Both the position numbers and the translations under genes were made by a program. 37,994 nucleotides of DNA. It comes from an uncultured Pseudomonadota bacterium (GTDB lineage Bacteria; Pseudomonadota; Gammaproteobacteria; Burkholderiales; Eutrophovitaceae). Positions 17,656 through 24,655 of the stretch are shown piece by piece. Under the pieces are notes generated by a model, which saw nothing but the letters and a program-made list of their open reading frames with translations, was not told the DNA's origin and searched no databases. How positions within the stretch are numbered: the stretch's first letter is position 1; each line of letters starts with the position of its first letter. The stretch is from the NCBI GenBank assembly GCA_937983055.1, contig CALJLA010000197.1, positions 1-37,994 of the forward strand. The letters are read 5' to 3'.

Positions 17656-18969
17656 TTACTTATTGACGAGCTTTGCCGGAATCGTCAGCACCATCGCGCC
17701 GCCGACGAACATGAAGGCGCCGAACAGGTACAGGCTCGGCAGCGCGCTGCCGGCGAGATCGCTGATCCAGCCGACCAGCGCCGTGCTGACGAACCCCGCG
17801 AGGTTGCCCAGTGAATTGATCAGCGCGATGCCGGTTGCCGCGGCCGCGCCAGCCAGGAACGCCGCCGGCAGGCTCCAGAAGGCGGCCAGCCCGGTGCAGG
17901 CCCCGGCGGTGGCGAGCGTCAGCGCGAGCATGCCGAACAACAGGCTCTGCCCCGGCAGCGCGCTCAGGATCAGCCCGATGCCGGTGAGGAAGCACGGCAG
18001 CGTCGCATGCCAGCGCCGCTCGCGGGTGCGGTCGGCATGCACGTTGGTCCAGATCATCGCGATCATCGCGATGGTGTACGGAATGGCGACGAGGAAACCG
18101 ATGTGCAGAGGATCGTCGACGCCGCGCGCCTTGATCAGCGTCGGCAGCCAGAAGCTGGTGACGTACACCGCGCTCGCGAAGAAGAAATAGGCAACGCTCA
18201 GCAGCCAGACGCGCCCGCTCTTGAAAGCGTCGCCGAAACCGGCATGGCCGCCTCCCTTGTCCTGCGTCTCCTCCGCGATACGGCGGCTGATGATGTTTTT
18301 CTCTTCCTCGGTGAGCCATTTCGCATCGCGCACCCGGTCGTCGAGCAGGAAAATGGTCAGAATGCCCAGGATCACCGACGGCATCGCCTCGATCACGAAA
18401 AGCCACTGCCAGCCGCGCAGGCCGCCGACATCGGAAAAGGCGTTGAGAATCCAGCCCGACAGCGGGCCGCCGAAGATGCTGGAGACCGGAATACCGGCCA
18501 GGAACATCGCGACGATGCGTCCGCGGCGCGCCGCCGGATACCAGTAGGTCAGGTACAGCAGCACGCCAGGGATGAAGCCGGCTTCCGCCACGCCGAGCAG
18601 GAAGCGCAGGATGTAGAAGTGCGTCGGCGTTTCCACGAACATCATCGCCCCGGAGATCAGGCCCCAGGTGATCATGATGCGGGCGATCCACAGCTTGGCG
18701 CCGACCTTGTGCAGGATCATGTTGCTCGGCACTTCGAACAGCACGTAGCCGATGAAGAAAATGCCCGCGCCCAGCCCGTAGACGGTGTCGCTGAAGGCGA
18801 GGTCCGCCTGCATCTGCAGCTTGGCGAAGCCGACGTTCACCCGGTCGAGGTAGGCGGCCAGGTAACACAGGAAAAGGAAGGGCACGAGCCGCAGCGTGAC
18901 CTTTCGGTAAGCAAGTTCCTCAGCCTCGATGGAATGAGGCATTGGTGCGGCGCCTGCGATTTGCGACAT
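17656..18969 (-). CDS. MFS transporter, anion:cation symporter (ACS) type
   Basis: This 437-residue major facilitator protein has about 12 helices and the usual central loop (about residues 200-245). LAAYLDRVNVGFAKLQM in helix 1 is the hallmark of the ACS subfamily, which takes up organic anions such as tartrate, phthalate or glucarate with protons. GLGAGIFFIGYVLFEVPSNM in helix 2 agrees. It is the first gene of the operon leading into the CoA ligase and ThDP enzyme, so it probably imports their substrate. The start at 18969 has GGAGGGGG nearby upstream. The regulator gene upstream (GntR/FCD, same strand, 291-base gap) may control it, although the palindrome found at the regulator promoter is not seen in this gap. 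Confidence 0.9.
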   Translation of the reverse strand: MSQIAGAAPMPHSIEAEELAYRKVTLRLVPFLFLCYLAAYLDRVNVGFAKLQMQADLAFSDTVYGLGAGIFFIGYVLFEVPSNMILHKVGAKLWIARIMITWGLISGAMMFVETPTHFYILRFLLGVAEAGFIPGVLLYLTYWYPAARRGRIVAMFLAGIPVSSIFGGPLSGWILNAFSDVGGLRGWQWLFVIEAMPSVILGILTIFLLDDRVRDAKWLTEEEKNIISRRIAEETQDKGGGHAGFGDAFKSGRVWLLSVAYFFFASAVYVTSFWLPTLIKARGVDDPLHIGFLVAIPYTIAMIAMIWTNVHADRTRERRWHATLPCFLTGIGLILSALPGQSLLFGMLALTLATAGACTGLAAFWSLPAAFLAGAAAATGIALINSLGNLAGFVSTALVGWISDLAGSALPSLYLFGAFMFVGGAMVLTIPAKLVNK

Positions 18970-19260
18970 GGGTGTTTTCCCCCTCCAAGTTCAGAAAATC
19001 CGCGCTTCAGTCCAAGGCCATGTTCCACGGCCCTGGCGCCAAACTCACAATCCGTTGAGTGACGGACTGTCTTTCGTGCTACCGGCGTCCCGGCCCTTTG
19101 CCACAGTCGTTGAGGTTGGGTGCCTTGCTGCTTTCTTTTTCCGTCAGTAATGAAACCGGTTACTTCTACATCCTGTTGCCGATCGCCGGCGACCTTCTGG
19201 CATTTGCCTGGCGGCCGCGGCGACTCGACGATGTTTCTTGCTGCTGCTGATTGCCTGCTT

Positions 19261-19971
19261 TCAAGCGCGTCGACGCCGGCCGCGCGCTGGCGCTGCGGGT
19301 TCAGCGGTCTCTTCCGGGTGTTCTACAAGCCTTTCGGTCAGCGTGTCTGCGGCGTGGGAGATGTGCTCCCGCGCAAGGTGCTCCGCGGTCGGCGCGTCGG
19401 CATCGATCACGGCATTGAGAATCGCCTCGTGCTGATCCCAGATGTCCGCGGGCGTTTCACCGTGTAGCAGAACCTCGCCCATCACCCGGCGCAGATAGCT
19501 CCAGTGCGGCGCGCTGGTCTCGGCGACCAGCGGGTTGCGGGCCAGACCGTACAGAAAGAAGTGAAAGTCCATATCGGCTGCGATCATCTTCGGGATCGAG
19601 CGACTCACGACTGCCTCGCGACCGCGCTTGATGTAGGCCGGGCCTTCCTTGCGCGCCGTCGCGGCGCCACGCTCGGCGGCCTTGGCGCTGGCGACGCCGT
19701 CGAGCGCGCCGCGCACTTCATAGAGATTGCGCACGAACTCCGCCTCCAGCGGCGCGACCATCAGCCCGCGCCCGGGCGCATCGCGCAGGATGCCGTGGCT
19801 CTTCAGCAGCAGCAGCGCCTGCTGCACCGGCTGGCGCGATACGCCCAGAGACTCGGCCAGTTCTTCCTGCCGAAGGCGCGCGTCATCGGCGAACTTGCCG
19901 GCGGAAACATCGGACAAAATCGCTTCGTAGACTTGGTCCACCAGGGACGGTTGTGGGGGCAGAGGTCGCAT
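19261..19971 (-). CDS. GntR-family (FadR/FCD subgroup) transcriptional regulator
   Basis: This 236-residue protein has an N-terminal winged helix (residues 8-72, with LAESLGVSRQPVQQALLLLK as the recognition part) and an all-helical FCD ligand domain (about 80-215). Asp and His candidates for its metal/ligand site lie in MIAADMDFHFF and in the later HEAILNAV and HISHAA segments. FCD regulators usually respond to organic acids. The gene sits upstream of the MFS/CoA-ligase operon. A perfect 16-bp palindrome lies inside its own predicted promoter (20009-20036), so autorepression is likely. The same palindrome precedes the mandelate-racemase-like gene 3.2 kb away. The C-terminus ends in an Ala/Arg-rich tail. 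Confidence 0.92.
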   Translation of the reverse strand: MRPLPPQPSLVDQVYEAILSDVSAGKFADDARLRQEELAESLGVSRQPVQQALLLLKSHGILRDAPGRGLMVAPLEAEFVRNLYEVRGALDGVASAKAAERGAATARKEGPAYIKRGREAVVSRSIPKMIAADMDFHFFLYGLARNPLVAETSAPHWSYLRRVMGEVLLHGETPADIWDQHEAILNAVIDADAPTAEHLAREHISHAADTLTERLVEHPEETAEPAAPARGRRRRA

Positions 19972-20008
19972 ATTTTTCGGACTCCCGTTCAGGGTTGTTC
20001 CGGCAAAC

Positions 20009-20036
20009 AGTTTAGCATTCTGAATTCAGAATACAA
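20009..20036 (-). promoter_or_regulatory. Predicted GntR-gene promoter with internal operator palindrome
   Basis: On the - strand TTGTAT (20036-20031) and TAAACT (20014-20009) are separated by 16 bases, a plausible sigma-70 -35/-10 pair. The spacer is almost exactly the palindrome ATTCTGAATTCAGAAT (20017-20032). A repressor bound there would block RNA polymerase. The same palindrome and flanks recur at 23199-23214. Binding by the neighbouring GntR protein is inference. Confidence 0.65.
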
Positions 20037-20091
20037 TACCGGATTGTGGAATGTAGAACGAAGGTTTCAGAATATGACAATGAAACAATGA

Positions 20092-20422
20092 GTTGAACTG
20101 GATATTCGAAAGAAGCAATGTAAAGGTCGTGCCCTTAGCCTAACCTCTTGCAGTGAGTTTCGGGCACCATCAGTGTCGCCGTGGCGCCCAACGCTGTCCA
20201 TGGTCGGCGCTGGTTCCGGGCGACCTGCCATCTCTTCTGACGTGCGTATCGGCAAGGGCCTGGCTGGCCATTGCTGTTCGGCACACTGCTGGACGCCGCC
20301 ACTCTTTTCGGTTCAACGAGCGGGGTCCGGGCATTCACAGTCATCGGCGCGGTGCTCGCCTTCGGCGCACAGCGCGCATTCCCCGGAACCGACCTCACAT
20401 CGAATACCGTCCAGAAACAAGA
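20092..20422. other. Gene-free stretch between GntR promoter and PQQ-gene terminator
   Basis: No gene is supported. One + strand frame near 20271-20400 reads as a hydrophobic peptide (LLFGTLLDAATLFG), but it has no start signal and no family I recognise. It may be a worn relic. No repeat of the CAGAG family is present. Confidence 0.5.
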
Positions 20423-20459
20423 AAAGACGCGGACCCTGTGTTGCCGAGCCCGCGTCTTT
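20423..20459 (-). terminator. Rho-independent terminator of the PQQ dehydrogenase gene
   Basis: AAAGACGCGG (20423-20432) pairs perfectly with CCGCGTCTTT (20450-20459) around a 17-base loop. On the - strand the stem runs into TTTTCTTGTTT. It lies 37 bases past the dehydrogenase stop. Confidence 0.85.
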
Positions 20460-20496
20460 GAATCAACAGACGATCCTGCGTCTTGCCGCCCGTCGA

Positions 20497-22227
20497 TTAC
20501 TTCTTGCCGAGCTTGAACACCATGAGCGTGCCCCCTTGCGGGACGTTCGCCTTGGTGTTGGTTGCAGCATCGATGCCAGCTTGCATGCGCTGCGCATCGA
20601 CACCCCAGCCCGATTGCACCGCCACGTACTGGACGCCATCGATCTCGTACGCGGTCGGGATGCCGGTAACACCCGACGGCGTGGGGTATTCCCATACCAC
20701 TTCGCCGGTGGTGGCGTTGAACGCGCGGAACTTGCGATCGGTCGTGCCGCCGCCGAATACCAGATTACCGCCGGTGGTCAGCAGCGGACCCCAGTTGATG
20801 CCCTTGTAATGGTGCGTCCAGACCTGCTTGCCGGTTTTGAGGTTCCAGGCCTGCACTTCGCCGATGCTCTTGTGCGCGTTCTTGCCCAGACGCAGGCTGC
20901 CCAGCACGTCGGGAATCGGATAGCCGATGTACAGTCCGCCCGGATGGTATTCGAGACCTTCTTCGGGCTCGGGCAGTTCGGCGCACAGGTTGTTGGTGGC
21001 CGGGATGTAGAACAGGCCGGTGTCCGGGTTGTAGGCTTCCGGCAGCCAGTCCTTGCCGCCCCACAGCGACGGGCAGAAGGTGGTCGCCACCTTGCCCGGG
21101 GTGCGCGCGGGATCGTAGGACGGCCGACCGGTCTTCGGGTCGATGCTGGTGAACACGTCCTGCTCGATGTACTTGTGCGCAGCAACGAAGTTCATCTTGT
21201 CCTTCGTGCGCTCGAGCACCCAGAGGTAGCCGTTGCGGCCGGCGTGCACGGCGGTCTTGACCTTCTTGCCGCCAATCTCCGTGTCGATGAGCACCGGCGG
21301 GGACACTTCATCCCAGTCCCAGGCGTCGTGCCAGTGGTACTGGTGGTAGCCCTTGAGTTTGCCGGTGTCCGCGTCGAGCGCCACCACCGACGTCGTGTAG
21401 AGATTGTCGCCCTTGCGGCCTTCGGTCGGCCACGGCCCGGGGTTGCCGGTGCCCCAGAAGGTCAGGTTGGTTTCCGGGTCGTAGGTACCGGTTACCCAGG
21501 TGGCACCGCCGCCGGTCTTGTAGGTTTCGCCGGGCCAGGTGTCGCCGCCCGGTTCTCCGGGGGCGGGAACGGTGTGGAATACCCACGCTTCCTTGCCGCT
21601 CTCGGCGTCAAACGCCTTGACGAACCCGCGAACGCCCATTTCGCCGCCGGAAATGCCAACGAGGATCTTGCCCTTCACCGCGAGCGGCGCCACCGTGGTG
21701 TAGTACCCGTGCTTCCACTCCTCGATCTTCGACTCCCACACCTGCTTGCCGGTCTTGGCGTCGAGGGCGACCAAAAACGTATCCAGCGTGGTGTAGTACA
21801 CCTTGTCGCCATACAGCGCCACGCCGCGGTTGGTCGGGTGCAGCTGCAGCAGATCCTTCGGCAGCTCTTTCTTGAAGCGCCAGATTTCTTCGCCGGTCTT
21901 GGCGTTGAGGGCGATCACCTGGCTGCCCGGCGTGGTGATGAACATGTAGCCGTTGTTGACGATCGGCGGCGACTGATGGCCCTCCGCTTGCCCGGTGGCG
22001 AACGACCAGGCCACGGTCAGGTTCTTTGCGTTCTTCGCGTTGATCTGCTTCAGCGGACTGTAGCCCCAGCCGGCATAGTTGCCGCGATATTGCAGCCAGT
22101 TAGCCGGTTCGGGATTCTTCAGCCTGGCGTCGGTGACTGGCGCGTATTCCATGCCATGCGCGGTTGCCATGGCCATGATGGGGGCTATCAACAACGCCCC
22201 GATCAGGTTCTTTCTGCTGTTTCTCAC
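20497..22227 (-). CDS. PQQ-dependent alcohol dehydrogenase (methanol/ethanol type), lanthanide-type signature
   Basis: This 576-residue periplasmic quinoprotein has repeated beta-propeller motifs (for example ALNAKTGEEIW, ALDAKTGKQVWE, AWNLKTGKQVW). The GTG at 22227 is the likely start because GGAGG lies five bases before it; an ATG at 22242 would overlap that site. A signal peptide follows (LIGALLIAPIMAMATAHG). Counting from the GTG, metal and cofactor residues are Glu196 (ISGGEMGVRG), Asn262 (GTGNPGPW), the stacking Trp244, the catalytic Asp304 and Arg331. Asp306 gives a WDWD motif; an Asp two residues after the catalytic Asp marks lanthanide-dependent enzymes. The usual adjacent Cys-Cys pair over PQQ is missing (LLQLHPTNRG at that place). 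No cytochrome c gene adjoins; a Rieske-like gene lies 71 bases upstream. Confidence 0.9.
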   Translation of the reverse strand: MRNSRKNLIGALLIAPIMAMATAHGMEYAPVTDARLKNPEPANWLQYRGNYAGWGYSPLKQINAKNAKNLTVAWSFATGQAEGHQSPPIVNNGYMFITTPGSQVIALNAKTGEEIWRFKKELPKDLLQLHPTNRGVALYGDKVYYTTLDTFLVALDAKTGKQVWESKIEEWKHGYYTTVAPLAVKGKILVGISGGEMGVRGFVKAFDAESGKEAWVFHTVPAPGEPGGDTWPGETYKTGGGATWVTGTYDPETNLTFWGTGNPGPWPTEGRKGDNLYTTSVVALDADTGKLKGYHQYHWHDAWDWDEVSPPVLIDTEIGGKKVKTAVHAGRNGYLWVLERTKDKMNFVAAHKYIEQDVFTSIDPKTGRPSYDPARTPGKVATTFCPSLWGGKDWLPEAYNPDTGLFYIPATNNLCAELPEPEEGLEYHPGGLYIGYPIPDVLGSLRLGKNAHKSIGEVQAWNLKTGKQVWTHHYKGINWGPLLTTGGNLVFGGGTTDRKFRAFNATTGEVVWEYPTPSGVTGIPTAYEIDGVQYVAVQSGWGVDAQRMQAGIDAATNTKANVPQGGTLMVFKLGKK

Positions 22228-22298
22228 GTTTCCTCCGATCATGTTGCGGTTTCAGGTGCTGCCCAATGAGACGACCGTTCTGACGCGTCGTCCAAAAC

Positions 22299-22916
22299 TC
22301 ATGTGGGAGCGCCCGCGGGGGCGCTCAGTTGTCCAGCGACCACCAGCTCTTCGCCCTCCAGCTTGATCGGCAGCCAGGGCAGGCTGCGCGGCGCCGGCCC
22401 GTCCGTCACCTTTCCGGAGTTGTAGGGATCGAACTGCGTGGACTGGCAGTAGCAGAGCCGGGTGCTCGTCTGCGTCATCCAGGCGTTCCGGTCGCAGCCG
22501 GCATGGGGGCACACGGCGGAAAACGCCAGCACGCCGCCGGCGGCGCGTTTCTTCGTGGCTTCGTCGAACTTGGACTCGTCCACCCTAACCAGCAGAACCT
22601 TGCTCAGGCGCGAATCGTTGCGAACTTTCTTGCTCGCGGGATCGAAGGGAAACGCCAGCACAACCTTTCCGGGTTTGACGTCCGCGGCGCGCAATGCCAC
22701 CGGGTCGCCCTTGGCCGTGTGGAGCACGAGCCGGTCGCCGACGAGGATCTGTCCCTCGTCGCTTGCGAAGGACAGGCGGGTGGTCAGGCCGGCAGCGATG
22801 CCGGCGACCAGCCGAAAGATGCGCCGCCTCGATGCCGATGACGGTTGCGATTGGGATGTCTGGCCGCTGCAGCCGCATACCGATGCTGCGCAGCGCTTGG
22901 GTTGCTCTTGGTCCAT
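22299..22916 (-). CDS. Tat-type Rieske-like protein with an altered cluster ligand
   Basis: This 205-residue protein begins with a Cys-containing leader and a twin-arginine-like signal (SRRRIFRLVAGIAAG, residues 29-43), as in exported Rieske proteins. The Rieske-like domain shows the first motif CPHAGC (Cys136, His138, Cys141). The second, CYCQSTQFDP, has Cys155 and Cys157 but Gln158 where the second cluster histidine is expected (normally CxCH). The codon is CAG and the alignment needs no gap. Either the [2Fe-2S] cluster is ligated unusually or it is lost. The start at 22916 has GGAGAG upstream. It is followed after 71 bases by the PQQ dehydrogenase gene and is probably its electron-transfer or assembly partner; that is inferred from position. 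Confidence 0.8.
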   Translation of the reverse strand: MDQEQPKRCAASVCGCSGQTSQSQPSSASRRRIFRLVAGIAAGLTTRLSFASDEGQILVGDRLVLHTAKGDPVALRAADVKPGKVVLAFPFDPASKKVRNDSRLSKVLLVRVDESKFDEATKKRAAGGVLAFSAVCPHAGCDRNAWMTQTSTRLCYCQSTQFDPYNSGKVTDGPAPRSLPWLPIKLEGEELVVAGQLSAPAGAPT

Positions 22917-22959
22917 GGTTCTCTCCGTTAGCCGTAACGTGTGGTGCGTCGTGGGGAAA

Positions 22960-23154
22960 TCAGGCGTGGGCTGCATCGCCCGGGATGCCGAAGCTCTTCA
23001 CCGGCAGCGCCTGCCGAACCGGCTGGCGCGATACGTTCAGCGACCTGGTTCGTTCCCCCTGCCGCGGGCACGCGTCCCCGGCGAACTTGCCGGAACTAAA
23101 TTCCAGCGTTATCGCCGTGTCGGGCCGGGTCGGATTCGGGGGCAGCGGTCGCAT
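22960..23154 (-). pseudogene. Degraded N-terminal fragment of a second GntR/FCD regulator gene
   Basis: The 64-residue frame starts MRPLPPNPT and ends with SLNVSRQPVRQAL and KSFGIPGD. This matches the intact regulator at 19261-19971, which starts MRPLPPQPS and reads SLGVSRQPVQQAL and KSHGILRD, with several small gaps between. The DNA similarity covers about 22983-23265 and includes the upstream region and operator. The remaining three quarters of the gene are gone; the Rieske gene follows instead. It is unlikely to make a functional DNA-binding protein because the helix-turn-helix region carries gaps. Confidence 0.8.
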
Positions 23155-23198
23155 CGTTCGGACTCCTGTTCAGGGTCGGTAACGGCGCGCAGCTTAGC

Positions 23199-23214
23199 AT
23201 TCTGAATTCAGAAT
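23199..23214. promoter_or_regulatory. Second copy of the GntR operator palindrome
   Basis: ATTCTGAATTCAGAAT occurs here exactly as at 20017-20032. Shared flanks include CTTAGC/TTTAGC on one side and TTCAGAATATGA about 40 bases to the other. It lies 187 bases upstream of the mandelate-racemase-like gene and next to the relic regulator gene. The intact GntR protein probably binds both sites; this is inference. Confidence 0.65.
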
Positions 23215-23401
23215 GCAATATCAAATGGTGGAATTTGCATCGAAGTTTTCAGAATATGAAACATCGACAGTGACTTAGCCGCGACCGTTAAAAAGCAGCC
23301 TGAGCAGGGAAATGGGACCAACACCACGGTTTCCGCCGTGTGCCGACACCATTCGGGCGGACTCGGGTATCTTCGGATCCGTGCCAAGGAGGAGTGGAAA
23401 A

Positions 23402-24508
23402 ATGAAAACCAAACAGGCTGCAATCAAGCTCACCCTGGAAAGCATTCAGGTGCGGGCGCTGTCGGTGCCGTTGCGCCGGCCGATCGTGTCGAAGGTCGGC
23501 GTTTATCCGAAATGGCCATTCGTGCTGATCGACGTGCGCACCCGCGAAGGCGTGGTCGGCCACAGCTATCTCGAGCCTTACGTGCACAAGGCGGTGAAGC
23601 CGATCGTCCAGGTGATCGAGAACATCGCCGAGGAATTCACTGGCAAGCCGATCGCGCCGCTTGATGTGTACGGCGGCGCGATGAAGACGCTGCACCTGAA
23701 CGGCCGCGAGGGCATGACGCTCATCGCGCTGTCAGGCCTCGACATGGCGATCTGGGATGCGCTGGCGCGCGCGGCGGGACTTCCGCTCGTCACCCTGCTC
23801 GGCGGCAGCCCCGGCCCGATCCGCGCCTACAACACCAACGGCCTGTGGCTTATTCCCAAGGACAAGATCGCCGCCGAAGCCAAGTCGCTGGTGAAGGAAG
23901 GCAACTTCAAGGCGATCAAGATGCGCCTCGGCCGCCCGACGCTGAAAGAGGACATCGAGGCGATCCGCATCGTGCGCGACGCGGTCGGCGACGGCATTAC
24001 CCTGATGAGCGATTTCAACCAGGGGCTCACCCTGGGCGAGGCGCTGCAGCGCATGCACGGGCTGGACGACCAGGGCCTGTACTGGTTCGAAGAGCCGATC
24101 GTGTACGACAACTACGAAGGCTGCGCGCAGATCGCGCGCGACATGAAAACGCCGATCCAGATCGGCGAAAACATCTACGGCCCGCGCGAATTCCACAAGG
24201 CGGTCATGGCCAAGGCGGCGGACCTGTACATGCCGGACCTGATGCGCATCGGCGGCGTTACCGGCTGGATGCGCTCCGCCGCGATCGCCGGCGCGGCGGG
24301 ACTCCCGCTCTCGAGCCATCTCTACACGCCGATCTCCGCGCAGCTGCTGCGCGTCAGCGAATCCGCCGACTGGCTCGAATGGAGCAGCTGGGCCGAACCT
24401 TTCCTCGCCGAGCCGTTCCCGGCCAAAGACGGCCAGGCCATCGTGCCCGACACCCCGGGCAACGGGCTGGGCTGGGACGAGGTGGCCGTGAAGAAGTACG
24501 CGATGTAG
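23402..24508 (+). CDS. Mandelate racemase-like enolase-superfamily enzyme
   Basis: This 368-residue enzyme would abstract a proton alpha to a carboxylate with a Mg2+-stabilised enolate. It follows Pseudomonas mandelate racemase without gaps at a constant offset of nine. Metal ligands are Asp204, Glu230 and Glu256; catalytic or partner residues are Lys173, Asp279, His306 and Glu326. The residue matching Lys166 of mandelate racemase is Arg175 (AIKMRLG). A classical racemase needs that lysine, so the reaction may be a dehydration or one-sided deprotonation of a hydroxy or sugar acid. The start has AAGGAGGAG seven bases upstream. The operator of the GntR/FCD regulator lies in the upstream region, next to a regulator relic. 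Downstream is a repeat, then an unrelated nuclease gene. Confidence 0.88.
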   Translation: MKTKQAAIKLTLESIQVRALSVPLRRPIVSKVGVYPKWPFVLIDVRTREGVVGHSYLEPYVHKAVKPIVQVIENIAEEFTGKPIAPLDVYGGAMKTLHLNGREGMTLIALSGLDMAIWDALARAAGLPLVTLLGGSPGPIRAYNTNGLWLIPKDKIAAEAKSLVKEGNFKAIKMRLGRPTLKEDIEAIRIVRDAVGDGITLMSDFNQGLTLGEALQRMHGLDDQGLYWFEEPIVYDNYEGCAQIARDMKTPIQIGENIYGPREFHKAVMAKAADLYMPDLMRIGGVTGWMRSAAIAGAAGLPLSSHLYTPISAQLLRVSESADWLEWSSWAEPFLAEPFPAKDGQAIVPDTPGNGLGWDEVAVKKYAM

Positions 24509-24561
24509 GGCGTCGGGCTCGGGACTCGGGACACAGGACTCGGGGAAGGCGAAAAGCAGCT

Positions 24562-24598
24562 CTCACCACGGAGGACACGGAGGACGGGGAGGAAGAGC
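24562..24598 (+). repeat. Intergenic repeat copy 4 (CACGGAG variant)
   Basis: CTCACCACGGAGGACACGGA begins here and continues with further GGAG units. It matches the CTCACCACAGAG array at 8549-8580. A scrap CTCGGGACTCGGGACACAGG (24521-24540) precedes it, as ACTCGGGACTCC does at 8519. It lies between the racemase-like gene and the SRA-HNH gene, at the edge of a lower-GC segment. Confidence 0.65.
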
Positions 24599-24655
24599 CA
24601 AGAAAGTGACTTAGGACGAGCCTGTCGTCGTCGCTGCGCGATCGACGGTTGCAAC

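Noticed and set aside
20271..20400. Hydrophobic frame as a membrane protein gene or carrier remnant
   Set aside because: There is no start signal, no recognisable family and no supporting neighbour. It runs into the terminator of the gene on the other strand.
20071..22981. PQQ/Rieske region as a transposon bounded by the two gntR-type segments
   Set aside because: The two segments are diverged, one is a decayed gene start, and there is no transposase or short target duplication. Loss of a paralogous regulator explains them more simply.
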